In this document: piece after piece, positions 8,707-17,410 of the stretch
Numbering within the stretch: position 1 is the first letter of the stretch
Layout: each line of letters starts with the position of its first letter
Source: a bacterium
GTDB taxonomy: Bacteria > Electryoneota > RPQS01
Reading direction: 5' to 3'
Length of the DNA stretch: 64,000 nt
NCBI GenBank assembly: GCA_016721565.1
Contig: JADKHW010000003.1
Coordinates: 1 to 64,000, forward strand
The notes under the pieces: model-generated
Database searches by the model: none
Told to the model about the DNA's origin: nothing
Seen by the model: the letters and a program-made list of their open reading frames with translations, nothing else
Program-made: the position numbers and the translations under genes

Positions 8707-9692
8707 TTGAACGGATATCTCTTGATATTGAAAATGATTTTGCTGCCGTCGCGCTCGGGCATGAACGGCAATTCGAACAATTCACCAAGTGCATTGCGGA
8801 CAGTATCCTGATGCGACATGGGGACGTAAAGTAACAGGAAGCCGCCGCCGCCCGCTCCGGCAATCTTGCCGCCAAGAGCGCCTGCTTTGATAGCGCGATT
8901 ATACATATCGTCAATGCCGTCGTCGGAAATCTTGGCGGCCATCTTCTTCTTCAGTTCCCAGCCGACATGCAGTAATCTACCAACTTGCTCGAAATCCATG
9001 ATGGAAAGTGCGGCTTCGATCTTGTCCACAAGCGGCATCATCGCTTCGAGGATTTCGCGCTTTGCAACCGTGTGCGACTTCTGCTCTTTCAAAATCTCAG
9101 CCGATTTGCGTGTGCGATTTGTGAAGAAAAGCATCAGGTGGTTTCCGAAATGGCGCAACGCTTGAGCGGGTAGATCTACTTGAGTTTCAGTGACCGTATC
9201 ATCGGGATTAAACGTAAATCTGCGCAAACCACCGAAGGCCGCGATGTATTGATCCTGCTTGCCGATGGGGCGACCGCAGCGATTGATCTCAATTTCACAT
9301 GCTTCGCGAGCGAGCTGTTCGGCGGTGACTTGACGGCCTAAGTACGAATACATCGCGTTCAAGAGACCGACAACCAACGACGACGAAGACCCTAACCCGC
9401 TGCCTTCGGAAGGAATATCCGCAAGAGTTGAGATTTCCACGCCAGTACCGAGGCCGGTCAACTCCATGCAGGACTTGATTAACTCATGCTTGATCTCACT
9501 GGTGTCATCGACCGTCTCATTACGCGAATAGTTTAAGACAATTTTGTCATCAAAGCGCTCTTTGATGATTACAAAAATGTATTTATCAATCGCGGTGGAG
9601 ATCACTTGACCCGCGCCATGCAAATAGTAGTCAGCGAGGTCGCTGCCGCCGCCTGCAAAGCTTAGTCGAAGTGGAGTTTGAGTAATTACCAT
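8703..9692 (-). CDS. hddA: D-glycero-alpha-D-manno-heptose-7-phosphate kinase
   Basis: A 329-residue GHMP kinase. The N-terminus TQTPLRLSFAGGGSDLADYY and the ATP loop PSEGSGLGSSSSLVVGLLNA are characteristic of HddA, and the C-terminal KIAGAGGGGFLLLY is the third GHMP motif. HddA phosphorylates heptose-7-phosphate at C1 to the 1,7-bisphosphate on the GDP-heptose route. It lies between the isomerase (ATGA overlap) and the nucleotidyltransferase gene (2-base gap). The next enzyme of the route, the phosphatase GmhB, is not in the window. Confidence 0.9.
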   Translation of the reverse strand: MVITQTPLRLSFAGGGSDLADYYLHGAGQVISTAIDKYIFVIIKERFDDKIVLNYSRNETVDDTSEIKHELIKSCMELTGLGTGVEISTLADIPSEGSGLGSSSSLVVGLLNAMYSYLGRQVTAEQLAREACEIEINRCGRPIGKQDQYIAAFGGLRRFTFNPDDTVTETQVDLPAQALRHFGNHLMLFFTNRTRKSAEILKEQKSHTVAKREILEAMMPLVDKIEAALSIMDFEQVGRLLHVGWELKKKMAAKISDDGIDDMYNRAIKAGALGGKIAGAGGGGFLLLYVPMSHQDTVRNALGELFELPFMPERDGSKIIFNIKRYPFK

Positions 9693-9694
9693 GC

Positions 9695-10393
9695 TTAGAA
9701 GTTGCGTTCTCTGCGAGCGCGGACAGCCGCGTACGCTTCGGGAGTGCCAATGTCTTGAATGTACTCGTCGGTTACATAGCCGTACATTTTGCCGACGAGT
9801 TTTGGCAAGACGTGAAAGCCAATATCAGACGGCTGTGTCGTCGGAACCCAATCATATAATTGCGGCGTCGCGACATGAATGCCGGAATTTGCGAAATTTG
9901 TCTTCGGATGCGCGGGCTTTTCTTCAAAGCTGATGACGCGTCCGGACTCTTCCATCTCCAATATGCCGCAGCGCGTCGGCTCATTGGTCGGGTAGGCCAC
10001 CAACACAAGCGGCGGATATCCGCTGGATTTGTGAAAGCTTTTTAGCCGATTCAAATCAAGCTCGACATAGTTGTCTGCATAGATAATGAAAAAGCTCGCT
10101 TCACCAGACAAGAAATCATAGGCCGCGCGCAACGTGCCCGCGCTGCCGAGCAAAATCGGCTCGTACCCTTCAACGAAATTCAAGCCGTGCGGTTTCGTTT
10201 CGATGAATGCTCGAACCTGTTCGGCGTGGTGATGTGTGTTGATGTACACATCTGTCACACCAGCTTGCGCGAGCGTCTCAGACCAGTAGTCCATCAAAGG
10301 TCGCCCGGCAATAGGCAACAGACACTTGGGCGCGTACTTGGTTAACTCACCGAGCCTGCTGCCGATACCTGCCGCGAGAACGATAGCTTTCAC
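9695..10393 (-). CDS. hddC: Sugar nucleotidyltransferase, HddC-like (heptose-1-phosphate guanylyltransferase)
   Basis: A RmlA/ManC-type nucleotidyltransferase of 232 residues. The signature is AIVLAAGIGSRLGELTKYAP followed by KCLLPIAGRPL, and FEEKP occurs near residue 145. I start at GTG (10393), which gives the canonical N-terminus and overlaps the upstream epimerase stop by 4 bases (GTGA); the longer open frame to 10480 would run into that gene. Next to gmhA and hddA, the most likely product is GDP-D-glycero-alpha-D-manno-heptose. Nucleotide specificity cannot be read from the sequence. Confidence 0.82.
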   Translation of the reverse strand: MKAIVLAAGIGSRLGELTKYAPKCLLPIAGRPLMDYWSETLAQAGVTDVYINTHHHAEQVRAFIETKPHGLNFVEGYEPILLGSAGTLRAAYDFLSGEASFFIIYADNYVELDLNRLKSFHKSSGYPPLVLVAYPTNEPTRCGILEMEESGRVISFEEKPAHPKTNFANSGIHVATPQLYDWVPTTQPSDIGFHVLPKLVGKMYGYVTDEYIQDIGTPEAYAAVRARRERNF

Positions 10394-11334
10394 GCGACGG
10401 CGAAATCTTTCTCTTTCGTTGCCACGCACCAATCCCACGTCTTGCGCAAACCGTCTGCGAGTTTCACTTCTGGTTTCCACTTCAGGATATTTGCGGCGCG
10501 CGTCGAATCCAAATATACAGCTTCGATTTCACCAATGCGCCGAGGTGCATAAATCGGTTCGCCTTTGAAGTCCGCAAGCTCAGCAAGCTCTTTGAAGAGT
10601 GTGTTTACCGATGTACCAATGCCGGAACCGATATTCAAGATTTCGCCATCGCCAGATTCTGCTGCAAGGAGATTCGCGCGCACGCAATCCGACACATATA
10701 CATAATCGCGAAGCTGTTCGCCGTCGCCAAAGATCGTCGGAACCTTGCCCTCGAGAAATACTCCAGCAAAGATTGCAATCACTCCGGCTTCGCTGTGCGG
10801 TTGCTGACGCGGGCCGAAGACGTTGGGATAGCGCAAGACCGTGTAGCGCAAATCTGACAGAATGCGATATAGTTCAAGATAGTGTTCGACTGTGTGCTTG
10901 GAGATTCCGTATGCACACTCGGGGTTCACCGAATGCTGCTCATTCACCGGCAAGTACTTAGGTTCACCATAAACTGCGCCACCCGTCGAAATGTACACGA
11001 TCTTTTTGACATTGTGCTTCATCCCGGACGTGATAATGTTGATTGAACCAACGATGTTGCACTCGGCGTCAAAGACGGGATCAAGCAGCGACTTGCGCAC
11101 GTCCATTTGCGCGGCATGATGATCGATCACGTCGGGACGAAATGCGCTGATGACTTTGTCAACTGCAGCGGCATCACGAATATCGACTTCAAAAAACGTT
11201 GCGTCTTTCGGGACGTTGTGACGATAGCCAGTGCTTAAATTGTCGAGCACGGCCACTTCGTGTCCTGCCGCAAGAAATCCTTCAGAGACGTGCGAAGCAA
11301 TGAATCCTGCTCCACCAGTAACAAGAACGCGCAT
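10390..11334 (-). CDS. NAD-dependent sugar epimerase/dehydratase (GalE-like extended SDR)
   Basis: A 314-residue extended short-chain dehydrogenase. The Rossmann motif VTGGAGFIASH, the segment TGGAVYGEP, and the catalytic Y-x3-K in CAYGISKHT are present, followed by RYPNVFGPRQ. This resembles UDP-glucose 4-epimerases. Its start overlaps the stop of the next epimerase gene (TGATG). With two further epimerases in the locus the exact substrate cannot be assigned. Cytoplasmic. Confidence 0.88.
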   Translation of the reverse strand: MRVLVTGGAGFIASHVSEGFLAAGHEVAVLDNLSTGYRHNVPKDATFFEVDIRDAAAVDKVISAFRPDVIDHHAAQMDVRKSLLDPVFDAECNIVGSINIITSGMKHNVKKIVYISTGGAVYGEPKYLPVNEQHSVNPECAYGISKHTVEHYLELYRILSDLRYTVLRYPNVFGPRQQPHSEAGVIAIFAGVFLEGKVPTIFGDGEQLRDYVYVSDCVRANLLAAESGDGEILNIGSGIGTSVNTLFKELAELADFKGEPIYAPRRIGEIEAVYLDSTRAANILKWKPEVKLADGLRKTWDWCVATKEKDFAVA

Positions 11335-12458
11335 CAGGATTGTACTCCCTTGGCTGGTCTGACTACATTAAGATTTTGCATGCGTTGTTCGGCAAAATCC
11401 ATAATGTCATCAATATCGGTTTGTGCTTCGAGATATTCACGGTACTCTTTGACTGAATCTTCGGCAGTCCGTGTCGGATTCCAGCCCAGCGCTTTGAGTT
11501 TGGACACGTCGGAAATAATGTGGCGCGTATCACCGAATCTGTACAGTCCGGGAATGCGCGGATCGAGACTGTCTTTGCCAAATACTTTGGCGACGATAGA
11601 ACAGAACTCTTTGACGGTGTAGGCGCGACCACCGCCGACGTTGAACATCTCATAGTTCGCGCGGTCGTCTTCCAATACTTTCAGATTTGCTTGTACAACA
11701 TCGTGAATATTCACAAAGTCTCGAACTTGCTCACCGTCTTCATAGATCAGCGGCGCGCGGTCGAAGAAATAGCTCAGCGAAAAGATGCGACACGCACCGG
11801 AATAGTTGTTGTAGAAGCTTTGGCGCGGGCCTTGAACGATTGAGAAGCGCATCGCGACGGACGGAATGTCATAACGCTTGCCAAACGCGAGCGCCATTAG
11901 CTCTTGAGAGTATTTCGAGAGCGCGTATTGATTGAGCGGCTTCGCATCCGTTTCGGGTGTGGGTTGCCACTTGAGAATTTCTATTGTGCGCGGATCGAGA
12001 AACTCCCATTGACCATTGTCGAGTGCTGAAACCGGGCGTAGCTCGGGATGATAGAGTGTGCCATCCTTTGCGGCATAGCGGCCTTCACCTGCCACGGCTT
12101 GCGACGAGGCAACGACGACTTTCTTGACGGGAAGTTTCTTCTCGACAATCAGTTCGTAGATCAATGCCGTGCCGACGCTGTTTATCCAGAAAAATTTCGA
12201 GAAGTCAGGAAGATAATCCTGATAAGCGGCGAAATGATAAACCGCTTCGACTCCATCGAGCGCTTCAATCATCTTCTCGCGATCGCGAACATCGCCTTCG
12301 ATAAACTTAACTTTCGCCGGGATGTAGCTCGGCTTGCCCTTCATGTGCACGGGCTTTTCAAGGCTATCGAGGATTGTGACATCGTAACCGCGACGCAGAA
12401 GCTCGTCAGTCGTGTGTGATCCGATAAAACCGGCGCCGCCGGTAACTAAAACGCGCAA
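11334..12458 (-). CDS. NAD-dependent epimerase, dTDP-L-rhamnose 4-epimerase (WbiB)-like
   Basis: About 374 residues. The Rossmann motif VTGGAGFIGSH is followed by FAAYQDYLPDFSKFF, VVASSQAVAGEG and the catalytic YALSK, then FSIVQGPRQSFYN. The AAYQDYLPDFS segment matches what I know of dTDP-L-rhamnose 4-epimerases (making dTDP-6-deoxy-L-talose), but I assign this by memory of the family and no rhamnose genes are in the window. A TTG at 12458 is preferred over the longer frame (to 12548): AGGA lies 8 bases upstream and it starts 14 bases past the sugar-transferase stop. Confidence 0.8.
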   Translation of the reverse strand: MRVLVTGGAGFIGSHTTDELLRRGYDVTILDSLEKPVHMKGKPSYIPAKVKFIEGDVRDREKMIEALDGVEAVYHFAAYQDYLPDFSKFFWINSVGTALIYELIVEKKLPVKKVVVASSQAVAGEGRYAAKDGTLYHPELRPVSALDNGQWEFLDPRTIEILKWQPTPETDAKPLNQYALSKYSQELMALAFGKRYDIPSVAMRFSIVQGPRQSFYNNYSGACRIFSLSYFFDRAPLIYEDGEQVRDFVNIHDVVQANLKVLEDDRANYEMFNVGGGRAYTVKEFCSIVAKVFGKDSLDPRIPGLYRFGDTRHIISDVSKLKALGWNPTRTAEDSVKEYREYLEAQTDIDDIMDFAEQRMQNLNVVRPAKGVQS

Positions 12459-12472
12459 AAGAAATCCTACGT

Positions 12473-13903
12473 TTAATGTGCTCCGCGGCCCAACAGGACT
12501 GCGGGAATCGTCTTCATCAGAATTTTGAAATCGAGCCACAGCGTCCAATTGTCGATGTAGGCCAAATCAAGTTTGACCCATTCATCAAAATCGGTGATGC
12601 TGCTTCTTCCGGAGATTTGCCACAGGCAAGTCAGACCGGGTTTCACCGAAAGTTTACGGCGGTGCCAACTGTCGAACCGCGGCAACTCGGTTTCGAGCGG
12701 CGGACGCGGACCGACTATAGACATATCGCCTTTGAGAACGCTCCAGAGTTGCGGCAACTCGTCAAGACTGAATTTGCGCAAGATGCGACCAATGTCTGTG
12801 ATGCGCGGATCGTTCTTGATTTTGAAGACTGCGCCCTTCATCTCGTTTTGAGCTTCAAGCTTGGCTTTCAATCTGTCAGCATCCACCACCATCGTGCGGA
12901 ATTTGTAACCGGTGAACTTCTCTTTATTGAAGCCCACGACTTTCCAGCGATAAAAGATCGGGCCGTTGTCCGTAAGCTTGATGGCGATTGCGATTCCGGC
13001 TAACATTGGGAACAACAGTACGAGCAAGAACGTCGAGAAAGCAATATCGAAAAGACGCTTGACGAGAATTTGCCACTCTTTGTGCCGCATCGACGTGTAA
13101 ATCAGAACCGGTTGATCGTACTGAATATCGGTGGACACGTGTGCCACAAGGCTTGAAAACCAGTTGGACAGAATCACAGCACGCACACCCTCCTGCTCAC
13201 ACAGGGCAAGCATGTCGGTGCAATCGGCGATTTGTCGCGTCGGTACAGCGAAGACGACTTCGTCAATCGTGTGCTCATGCAAGATATCAGTCAGATCCTC
13301 CGGCGTTCCGAGATAGCGCAAATCAGGCGGCGCGCCCACACCATTCTTGCGATCCGTATCGACATAGCCAATCAAATGGATCGGCCAGCCGGGATGTTCT
13401 GAAAGAGTTTTGACGAATCTCGCAGACTTATCCGCAGTTCCGATGACCAGAATGCGTTTGTTCAAACCTCCACCGCTCTGCATGTACTCGCGCATGCTGC
13501 GAAAGAACACACGGTTCACCGTAAGCATCATGGTATTCAACAGAGTAAATAACGCGATGGTCGAGCGCGGAGGCAAATCGATAGCGAGCACGAACGTAGC
13601 GGCAAAGAGGATTACCGAGCCAATTACGGCGGTGCGCAACGATACTTTGAAATCCTGCCAGACCGAAGCGGGCGCCACGTCCTCTTGTGACCGCTGCATA
13701 TCCAGCAACAGCCACCATACAAAGAAGATAAGCGCAGCGACGCCATAATAGCTGTGAACGGATTGCGCGCTGCCGAAGAAATAGAACGTACGAATCTCGG
13801 TGCGCAGCGCAAACGCCAACACAAACGAGACTTCTGTCAGTGCAAGATCTGTCAATAAATGAAAGATCCGCAGCCATATGTTACGTTCTATACTTCGGGG
13901 CAT
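12473..13903 (-). CDS. Polyprenyl-phosphate sugar-1-phosphate transferase (WbaP/WcaJ type)
   Basis: A 476-residue membrane enzyme that starts a glycan repeat unit by moving a sugar-1-phosphate onto undecaprenyl phosphate. Five hydrophobic segments are seen: four in the first 145 residues and a fifth (STFLLVLLFPMLAGIAIAI) before the catalytic domain. A CoA-binding-like Rossmann region (KRILVIGTADKSARF) lies between. The catalytic block has the typical YKFRTM, LDELPQLW, GDMSIVGPRPP and PGLTCLWQISGRS. This identifies the locus as a lipid-linked exopolysaccharide, capsule or O-antigen pathway. The donor sugar is not predictable. No flippase or polymerase gene is in the window. Confidence 0.93.
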   Translation of the reverse strand: MPRSIERNIWLRIFHLLTDLALTEVSFVLAFALRTEIRTFYFFGSAQSVHSYYGVAALIFFVWWLLLDMQRSQEDVAPASVWQDFKVSLRTAVIGSVILFAATFVLAIDLPPRSTIALFTLLNTMMLTVNRVFFRSMREYMQSGGGLNKRILVIGTADKSARFVKTLSEHPGWPIHLIGYVDTDRKNGVGAPPDLRYLGTPEDLTDILHEHTIDEVVFAVPTRQIADCTDMLALCEQEGVRAVILSNWFSSLVAHVSTDIQYDQPVLIYTSMRHKEWQILVKRLFDIAFSTFLLVLLFPMLAGIAIAIKLTDNGPIFYRWKVVGFNKEKFTGYKFRTMVVDADRLKAKLEAQNEMKGAVFKIKNDPRITDIGRILRKFSLDELPQLWSVLKGDMSIVGPRPPLETELPRFDSWHRRKLSVKPGLTCLWQISGRSSITDFDEWVKLDLAYIDNWTLWLDFKILMKTIPAVLLGRGAH

Positions 13904-13942
13904 ATCCTAACCATTAATCATGCGAGATGTTCACAACCCGAA

Positions 13943-15055
13943 TCAGGCGCCGCCATTGCCGTAGAAACCGCGAATGGCTTCGCACACTTCCGCGACTTCG
14001 GCATCCGTTAATTCTGACGACATCGGTAATGCGACTGTTTCTTTGGCAAGTCTTTCGGAAACTGGGAAGCTGCCTTCCTTGTAGCCGAGGAAATCAAAAC
14101 ACTTTTGTAAATGTAGCGGCACAGGATAGTAAATCATGTTGCCGATGCCCTTAGTCTTCAAATGCTCCATCAATTCATCGCGTTTGGGAACACGCAAGAC
14201 GTATTGATGGTAAGTGTGCCACGCGCCGGGTGCTTCAAAAGGAGTGATCGCGGGCGTGCCCTGCAATCCTTGATTATAGAGTGCGGCGATTGCACGTCGA
14301 CGATGATTCCATTGATCGAGATACTTAAACTTGATCAACAACACGGCGGCTTGAATTTCATCCAGGCGTCCGCAGATGCCGATCTGGTCATGGAAGTAGC
14401 GATCCTTGCCACCATGCACGCGGTTAATGCGAACATCATGCGCCAACGCATCGTCATTGGCCAGCACCATCCCACCGTCACCGGCGCCGCCAAGATTCTT
14501 GGTCGGATAAAACGAGAAGCAATTCAAATCACCGAAGCCACCTGCAACTGTGTCGTTGAATTTCGCGCCGACGGCCTGTGCAGCGTCTTCGATAATAAGC
14601 AGGTTATGCTTCTTGGCAACGGCAAGCCACTTGGCCGGATCAACCATCTGACCGAACAAGTGGACGGGCATCAGCGCGCGAGTCCGCGGAGAGATTGCCG
14701 CTTCGAGCAAATCGGCACGAGCGTTAAAGGTCTGATCATCAACGTCAACGAATACTGGACGAGCGCCAGCGCGCACGATTGAGCTTGCGGTTGCAAAGAA
14801 CGTGTACGGAGTGGTAATCACTTCGTCACCGGGCTTGGGCTTAAGTGCCATGACGGACAATAAGAGTGCATCGGTTCCCGAAGAAACGCCGATGCCGTAC
14901 TTCATGCCGGAGAGCTTGGCCATGCTCTCCTCTAATCCTTTACCGCGACTGCCAAGAATAAAACTTTGAGTTTCGAATATCTGCGTGATTTCGGCCATGA
15001 CTTCGTCACGGAGTGTCCGAAATTGCGCCTGCAGGTTGAGCATGCCTACGCTCAT
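13943..15055 (-). CDS. DegT/DnrJ/EryC1/StrS-family PLP aminotransferase
   Basis: A 370-residue sugar aminotransferase with an intact active site: SSGTDALLL, the PLP-binding IIEDAAQAVGAKF, and the Schiff-base lysine in SFYPTKNLGGAGDGG. These enzymes transaminate nucleotide-keto-sugars. The ATG at 15055 directly follows the stop of the neighbouring epimerase (TAAATG). Beside a UDP-HexNAc dehydrogenase and an epimerase of the WbpP type, it may make an amino-sugar uronate as in the Wbp pathway; that is inference. It provides an in-locus comparison for the divergent relative at 16001-17407. Confidence 0.93.
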   Translation of the reverse strand: MSVGMLNLQAQFRTLRDEVMAEITQIFETQSFILGSRGKGLEESMAKLSGMKYGIGVSSGTDALLLSVMALKPKPGDEVITTPYTFFATASSIVRAGARPVFVDVDDQTFNARADLLEAAISPRTRALMPVHLFGQMVDPAKWLAVAKKHNLLIIEDAAQAVGAKFNDTVAGGFGDLNCFSFYPTKNLGGAGDGGMVLANDDALAHDVRINRVHGGKDRYFHDQIGICGRLDEIQAAVLLIKFKYLDQWNHRRRAIAALYNQGLQGTPAITPFEAPGAWHTYHQYVLRVPKRDELMEHLKTKGIGNMIYYPVPLHLQKCFDFLGYKEGSFPVSERLAKETVALPMSSELTDAEVAEVCEAIRGFYGNGGA

Positions 15056-16000
15056 TTATTTCACCTTAATAAAGTAATCAACGGTGCGTCTAAGACCTTC
15101 TTGCATGGGCACCAGCACCTTGTAACCCATTGCGTCTTGGATTTTGGTAATGTCCGCGAGCGAATCACGCACGTCTCCGGCGCGGGTCGGCTCGTGAACG
15201 GGGGTAACTTTTTTTCCTAAGGCATCGCCGATGCCGCTCAAAATATCGAGCAGCGAGTAGCGCGCGCCGCATGCGACGTTGAAGAACTCGCCCGCAACTT
15301 TATCAGCGGGGCCTTCACACGCAAGGAGGTTAGCGCTGACGGCATTGTCTATAAAGGTAAAATCGCGTGATTGCATTCCGTCACCGTGCACGACGGGAGA
15401 TTGATCAGCCATTGCTCGCGTGATAAAAAGCGGAATCACGGCAGCGTATTGCGACGTCGGATCTTGGTTTGGTCCGAAGATATTGAAATATCTCAGCGCG
15501 ACTGTTTCCAGGCCATAGACTGCATGAAAAGCTTGGCAATATTTTTCGGTGGCGAGCTTGCTCACGGCATAGGGCGAGAGCGGCAACATCGTCATCGACT
15601 CAACTTTAGGAAGTGTCGGAGTATTTCCGTAAACGGATGAACTCGAAGCGGCCACGAATCGTTTCACTCCTGCTTCACGCGCCGCCATAAGAGCATTCAA
15701 CGTACCGCGAATATTCACTTCATTGGTCGTCACCGGATCGGCGATGGAGCGCGGTACGCTACCGAGCGCGGCTTGATGCAAGACGTACTCACAGCCCTGC
15801 GTGGCGGCGCGGATTGCGTCTTCATCACGCAAATCAGCTTCGACAAACTCAATGTCTTTGAGAAACGGAGTGAGATTTTCGCGTCTGCCGGTGGCGAGAT
15901 TGTCAAAGACGCGAACTTTTTGTCCGCGCTTCAAAAGCTCCGCAACGAGATTTGATCCGATGAATCCGGCGCCGCCTGTGACAAGATAACGTGATGACAT
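15056..16000 (-). CDS. NAD-dependent epimerase, UDP-GlcNAc 4-epimerase (WbpP)-like
   Basis: A 314-residue extended SDR with VTGGAGFIGSNLV, the ASSSSVYGNTP segment and the catalytic SPYAVSKLA. The stretch QAALGSVPRSI followed by RYFNIFGPNQDP matches WbpP/Gne enzymes that interconvert UDP-GlcNAc and UDP-GalNAc or their uronates. It is flanked without gaps by the DegT aminotransferase and the FemAB/DegT-like fusion gene. The match to WbpP is by motif and context only. Confidence 0.87.
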   Translation of the reverse strand: MSSRYLVTGGAGFIGSNLVAELLKRGQKVRVFDNLATGRRENLTPFLKDIEFVEADLRDEDAIRAATQGCEYVLHQAALGSVPRSIADPVTTNEVNIRGTLNALMAAREAGVKRFVAASSSSVYGNTPTLPKVESMTMLPLSPYAVSKLATEKYCQAFHAVYGLETVALRYFNIFGPNQDPTSQYAAVIPLFITRAMADQSPVVHGDGMQSRDFTFIDNAVSANLLACEGPADKVAGEFFNVACGARYSLLDILSGIGDALGKKVTPVHEPTRAGDVRDSLADITKIQDAMGYKVLVPMQEGLRRTVDYFIKVK

Positions 16001-17407
16001 TTACTTGCTCTTCTCCGGATCAGGCCGGACATAGGTGTAGCAAGGGTTGATCATCCCGCGAATGGCTGCGAACATATATTCCAACTGTCCTTGACCGAGC
16101 CGCCCGTGACAGGGCAACGCGATCAACGACTCTTTTTCGTCGAACTCCGTTACAACTCCGAAAGTGGCCAGTCGATCGTGAATTGCGCGCACAGAGTACG
16201 GTTCACTTGAAGTGAACACGTAGCATGACGGCGAAATTTGATCGCTGACTAGTGCGTGCATGCCCGTCAAACGAAATAGATCGGCGGTCGCGCGAAGGTT
16301 TTCGGTGCGGCGCTTCAATTCCTGCTCACGGCGACGCCAATGAATTTGCAATCCTTCGCGCACTCGGTTACGCTTGGTGACGTCAAGGCAATGAAATTTG
16401 TCCCAAATCATCTTGTCCGGGAAGAACTCTCCGACCAGCACGGCACCAAACGGTAGCGGAAGCCAGCGTGAAAAATCAAGCACGGAGTATTTACCAAAAC
16501 TTCCGCAATGTGTCGCGCCATTTGGAGCAAGTAAAACATCACGACAATCTTCGATCAATGGTTCATTCAGCAGCGATAACGATTCCGTTTCATGGCAGAC
16601 GTAGCCCCAGCGATGGCAGGCGATGCGTGCCGCACATTCGGCAGGGCGGGCGACGAAATTCCACTGGTCACGGTACATCGTGTTGAGCTGTTCGACATAC
16701 GAGCGCTCGCCGATAGACGCCCAAACGCCGATTGTGCTGCCGCGCGCAACATCGGCGGCGCGAATGGCAGATTGCAACGCGTACGGGTAGGACGGCATGT
16801 AGGTGAATTCAGCTTCAAAGAATTCCGACAGCGCGGTATTGATCGCAATAACTTGCTCTTCGGGCGCATCAAAGTCTTCACCGGAAAACGGCTCAATACG
16901 AATGCGCGGCTTGGATTCGTCAGGCGGCGGGCGAAAGAGAATCGGATAGGGCTTGGTGCAATACTTCTGAAAGTAGTGCTGCAAATCATGTCGAAAACTC
17001 ACGCCGACATCGAGATACTCAAAGTCGCTGTTTTCAAATTCCCCGACGACGTGCCAGAACAAATAGGCATTCGCTTCAATTTCGCGGCCTTTTTCATTCG
17101 TACCGCCATAGTGATAAAAGAGCGTATTCGGAGTAACGGGTGTGACGATGATACCGCCTACCAATTCTTCACCGACATAGGCAAGATAGAGTTTCTGATC
17201 CGGTTCGAGCGCGGGAGTAAGCGTCTCGGGATCATACCACAATTTTGCCATCAACGACAAGTCACGGCTTTCGAGTACGCGAATGCCGGCATTTTGCGCC
17301 TTGCGAATACCTTGCTTGGCGCGCGAGCGGAGTTCTTTCCACGCGATGTCGCGATTCAAATGCAGAAGCGCGCCGCGGGTGACGATATCTTTACCGACGT
17401 ATTGCAA
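16001..17407 (-). CDS. Two-domain protein: FemAB/GNAT-like acyltransferase plus degenerate DegT-like domain
   Basis: A 468-residue protein with a TTG start 3 bases past the beta-helix gene stop. Residues 1-160 look like a FemAB/BioF2-type acetyltransferase: RSRAKQGIRKAQNAGIRV, LAYVGEELVGGIIVTP and EANAYLFWHVV. Residues 170-460 follow a DegT aminotransferase layout, with a helical segment PSYPYALQSAIRAADVARG, IEDCRDVLLAPNGATHCGSF, and a C-terminal GVVTEFDEKESLIALPCHG. At the place of the PLP lysine (SFYPTKNLGG in the neighbour) this protein reads DFSRWLPLPFG, with no lysine visible. It may bind a sugar nucleotide without transaminating, or modify an amino sugar made by the neighbouring aminotransferase. 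Function is inferred and uncertain. Confidence 0.7.
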   Translation of the reverse strand: MQYVGKDIVTRGALLHLNRDIAWKELRSRAKQGIRKAQNAGIRVLESRDLSLMAKLWYDPETLTPALEPDQKLYLAYVGEELVGGIIVTPVTPNTLFYHYGGTNEKGREIEANAYLFWHVVGEFENSDFEYLDVGVSFRHDLQHYFQKYCTKPYPILFRPPPDESKPRIRIEPFSGEDFDAPEEQVIAINTALSEFFEAEFTYMPSYPYALQSAIRAADVARGSTIGVWASIGERSYVEQLNTMYRDQWNFVARPAECAARIACHRWGYVCHETESLSLLNEPLIEDCRDVLLAPNGATHCGSFGKYSVLDFSRWLPLPFGAVLVGEFFPDKMIWDKFHCLDVTKRNRVREGLQIHWRRREQELKRRTENLRATADLFRLTGMHALVSDQISPSCYVFTSSEPYSVRAIHDRLATFGVVTEFDEKESLIALPCHGRLGQGQLEYMFAAIRGMINPCYTYVRPDPEKSK

Positions 17408-17410
17408 TAG

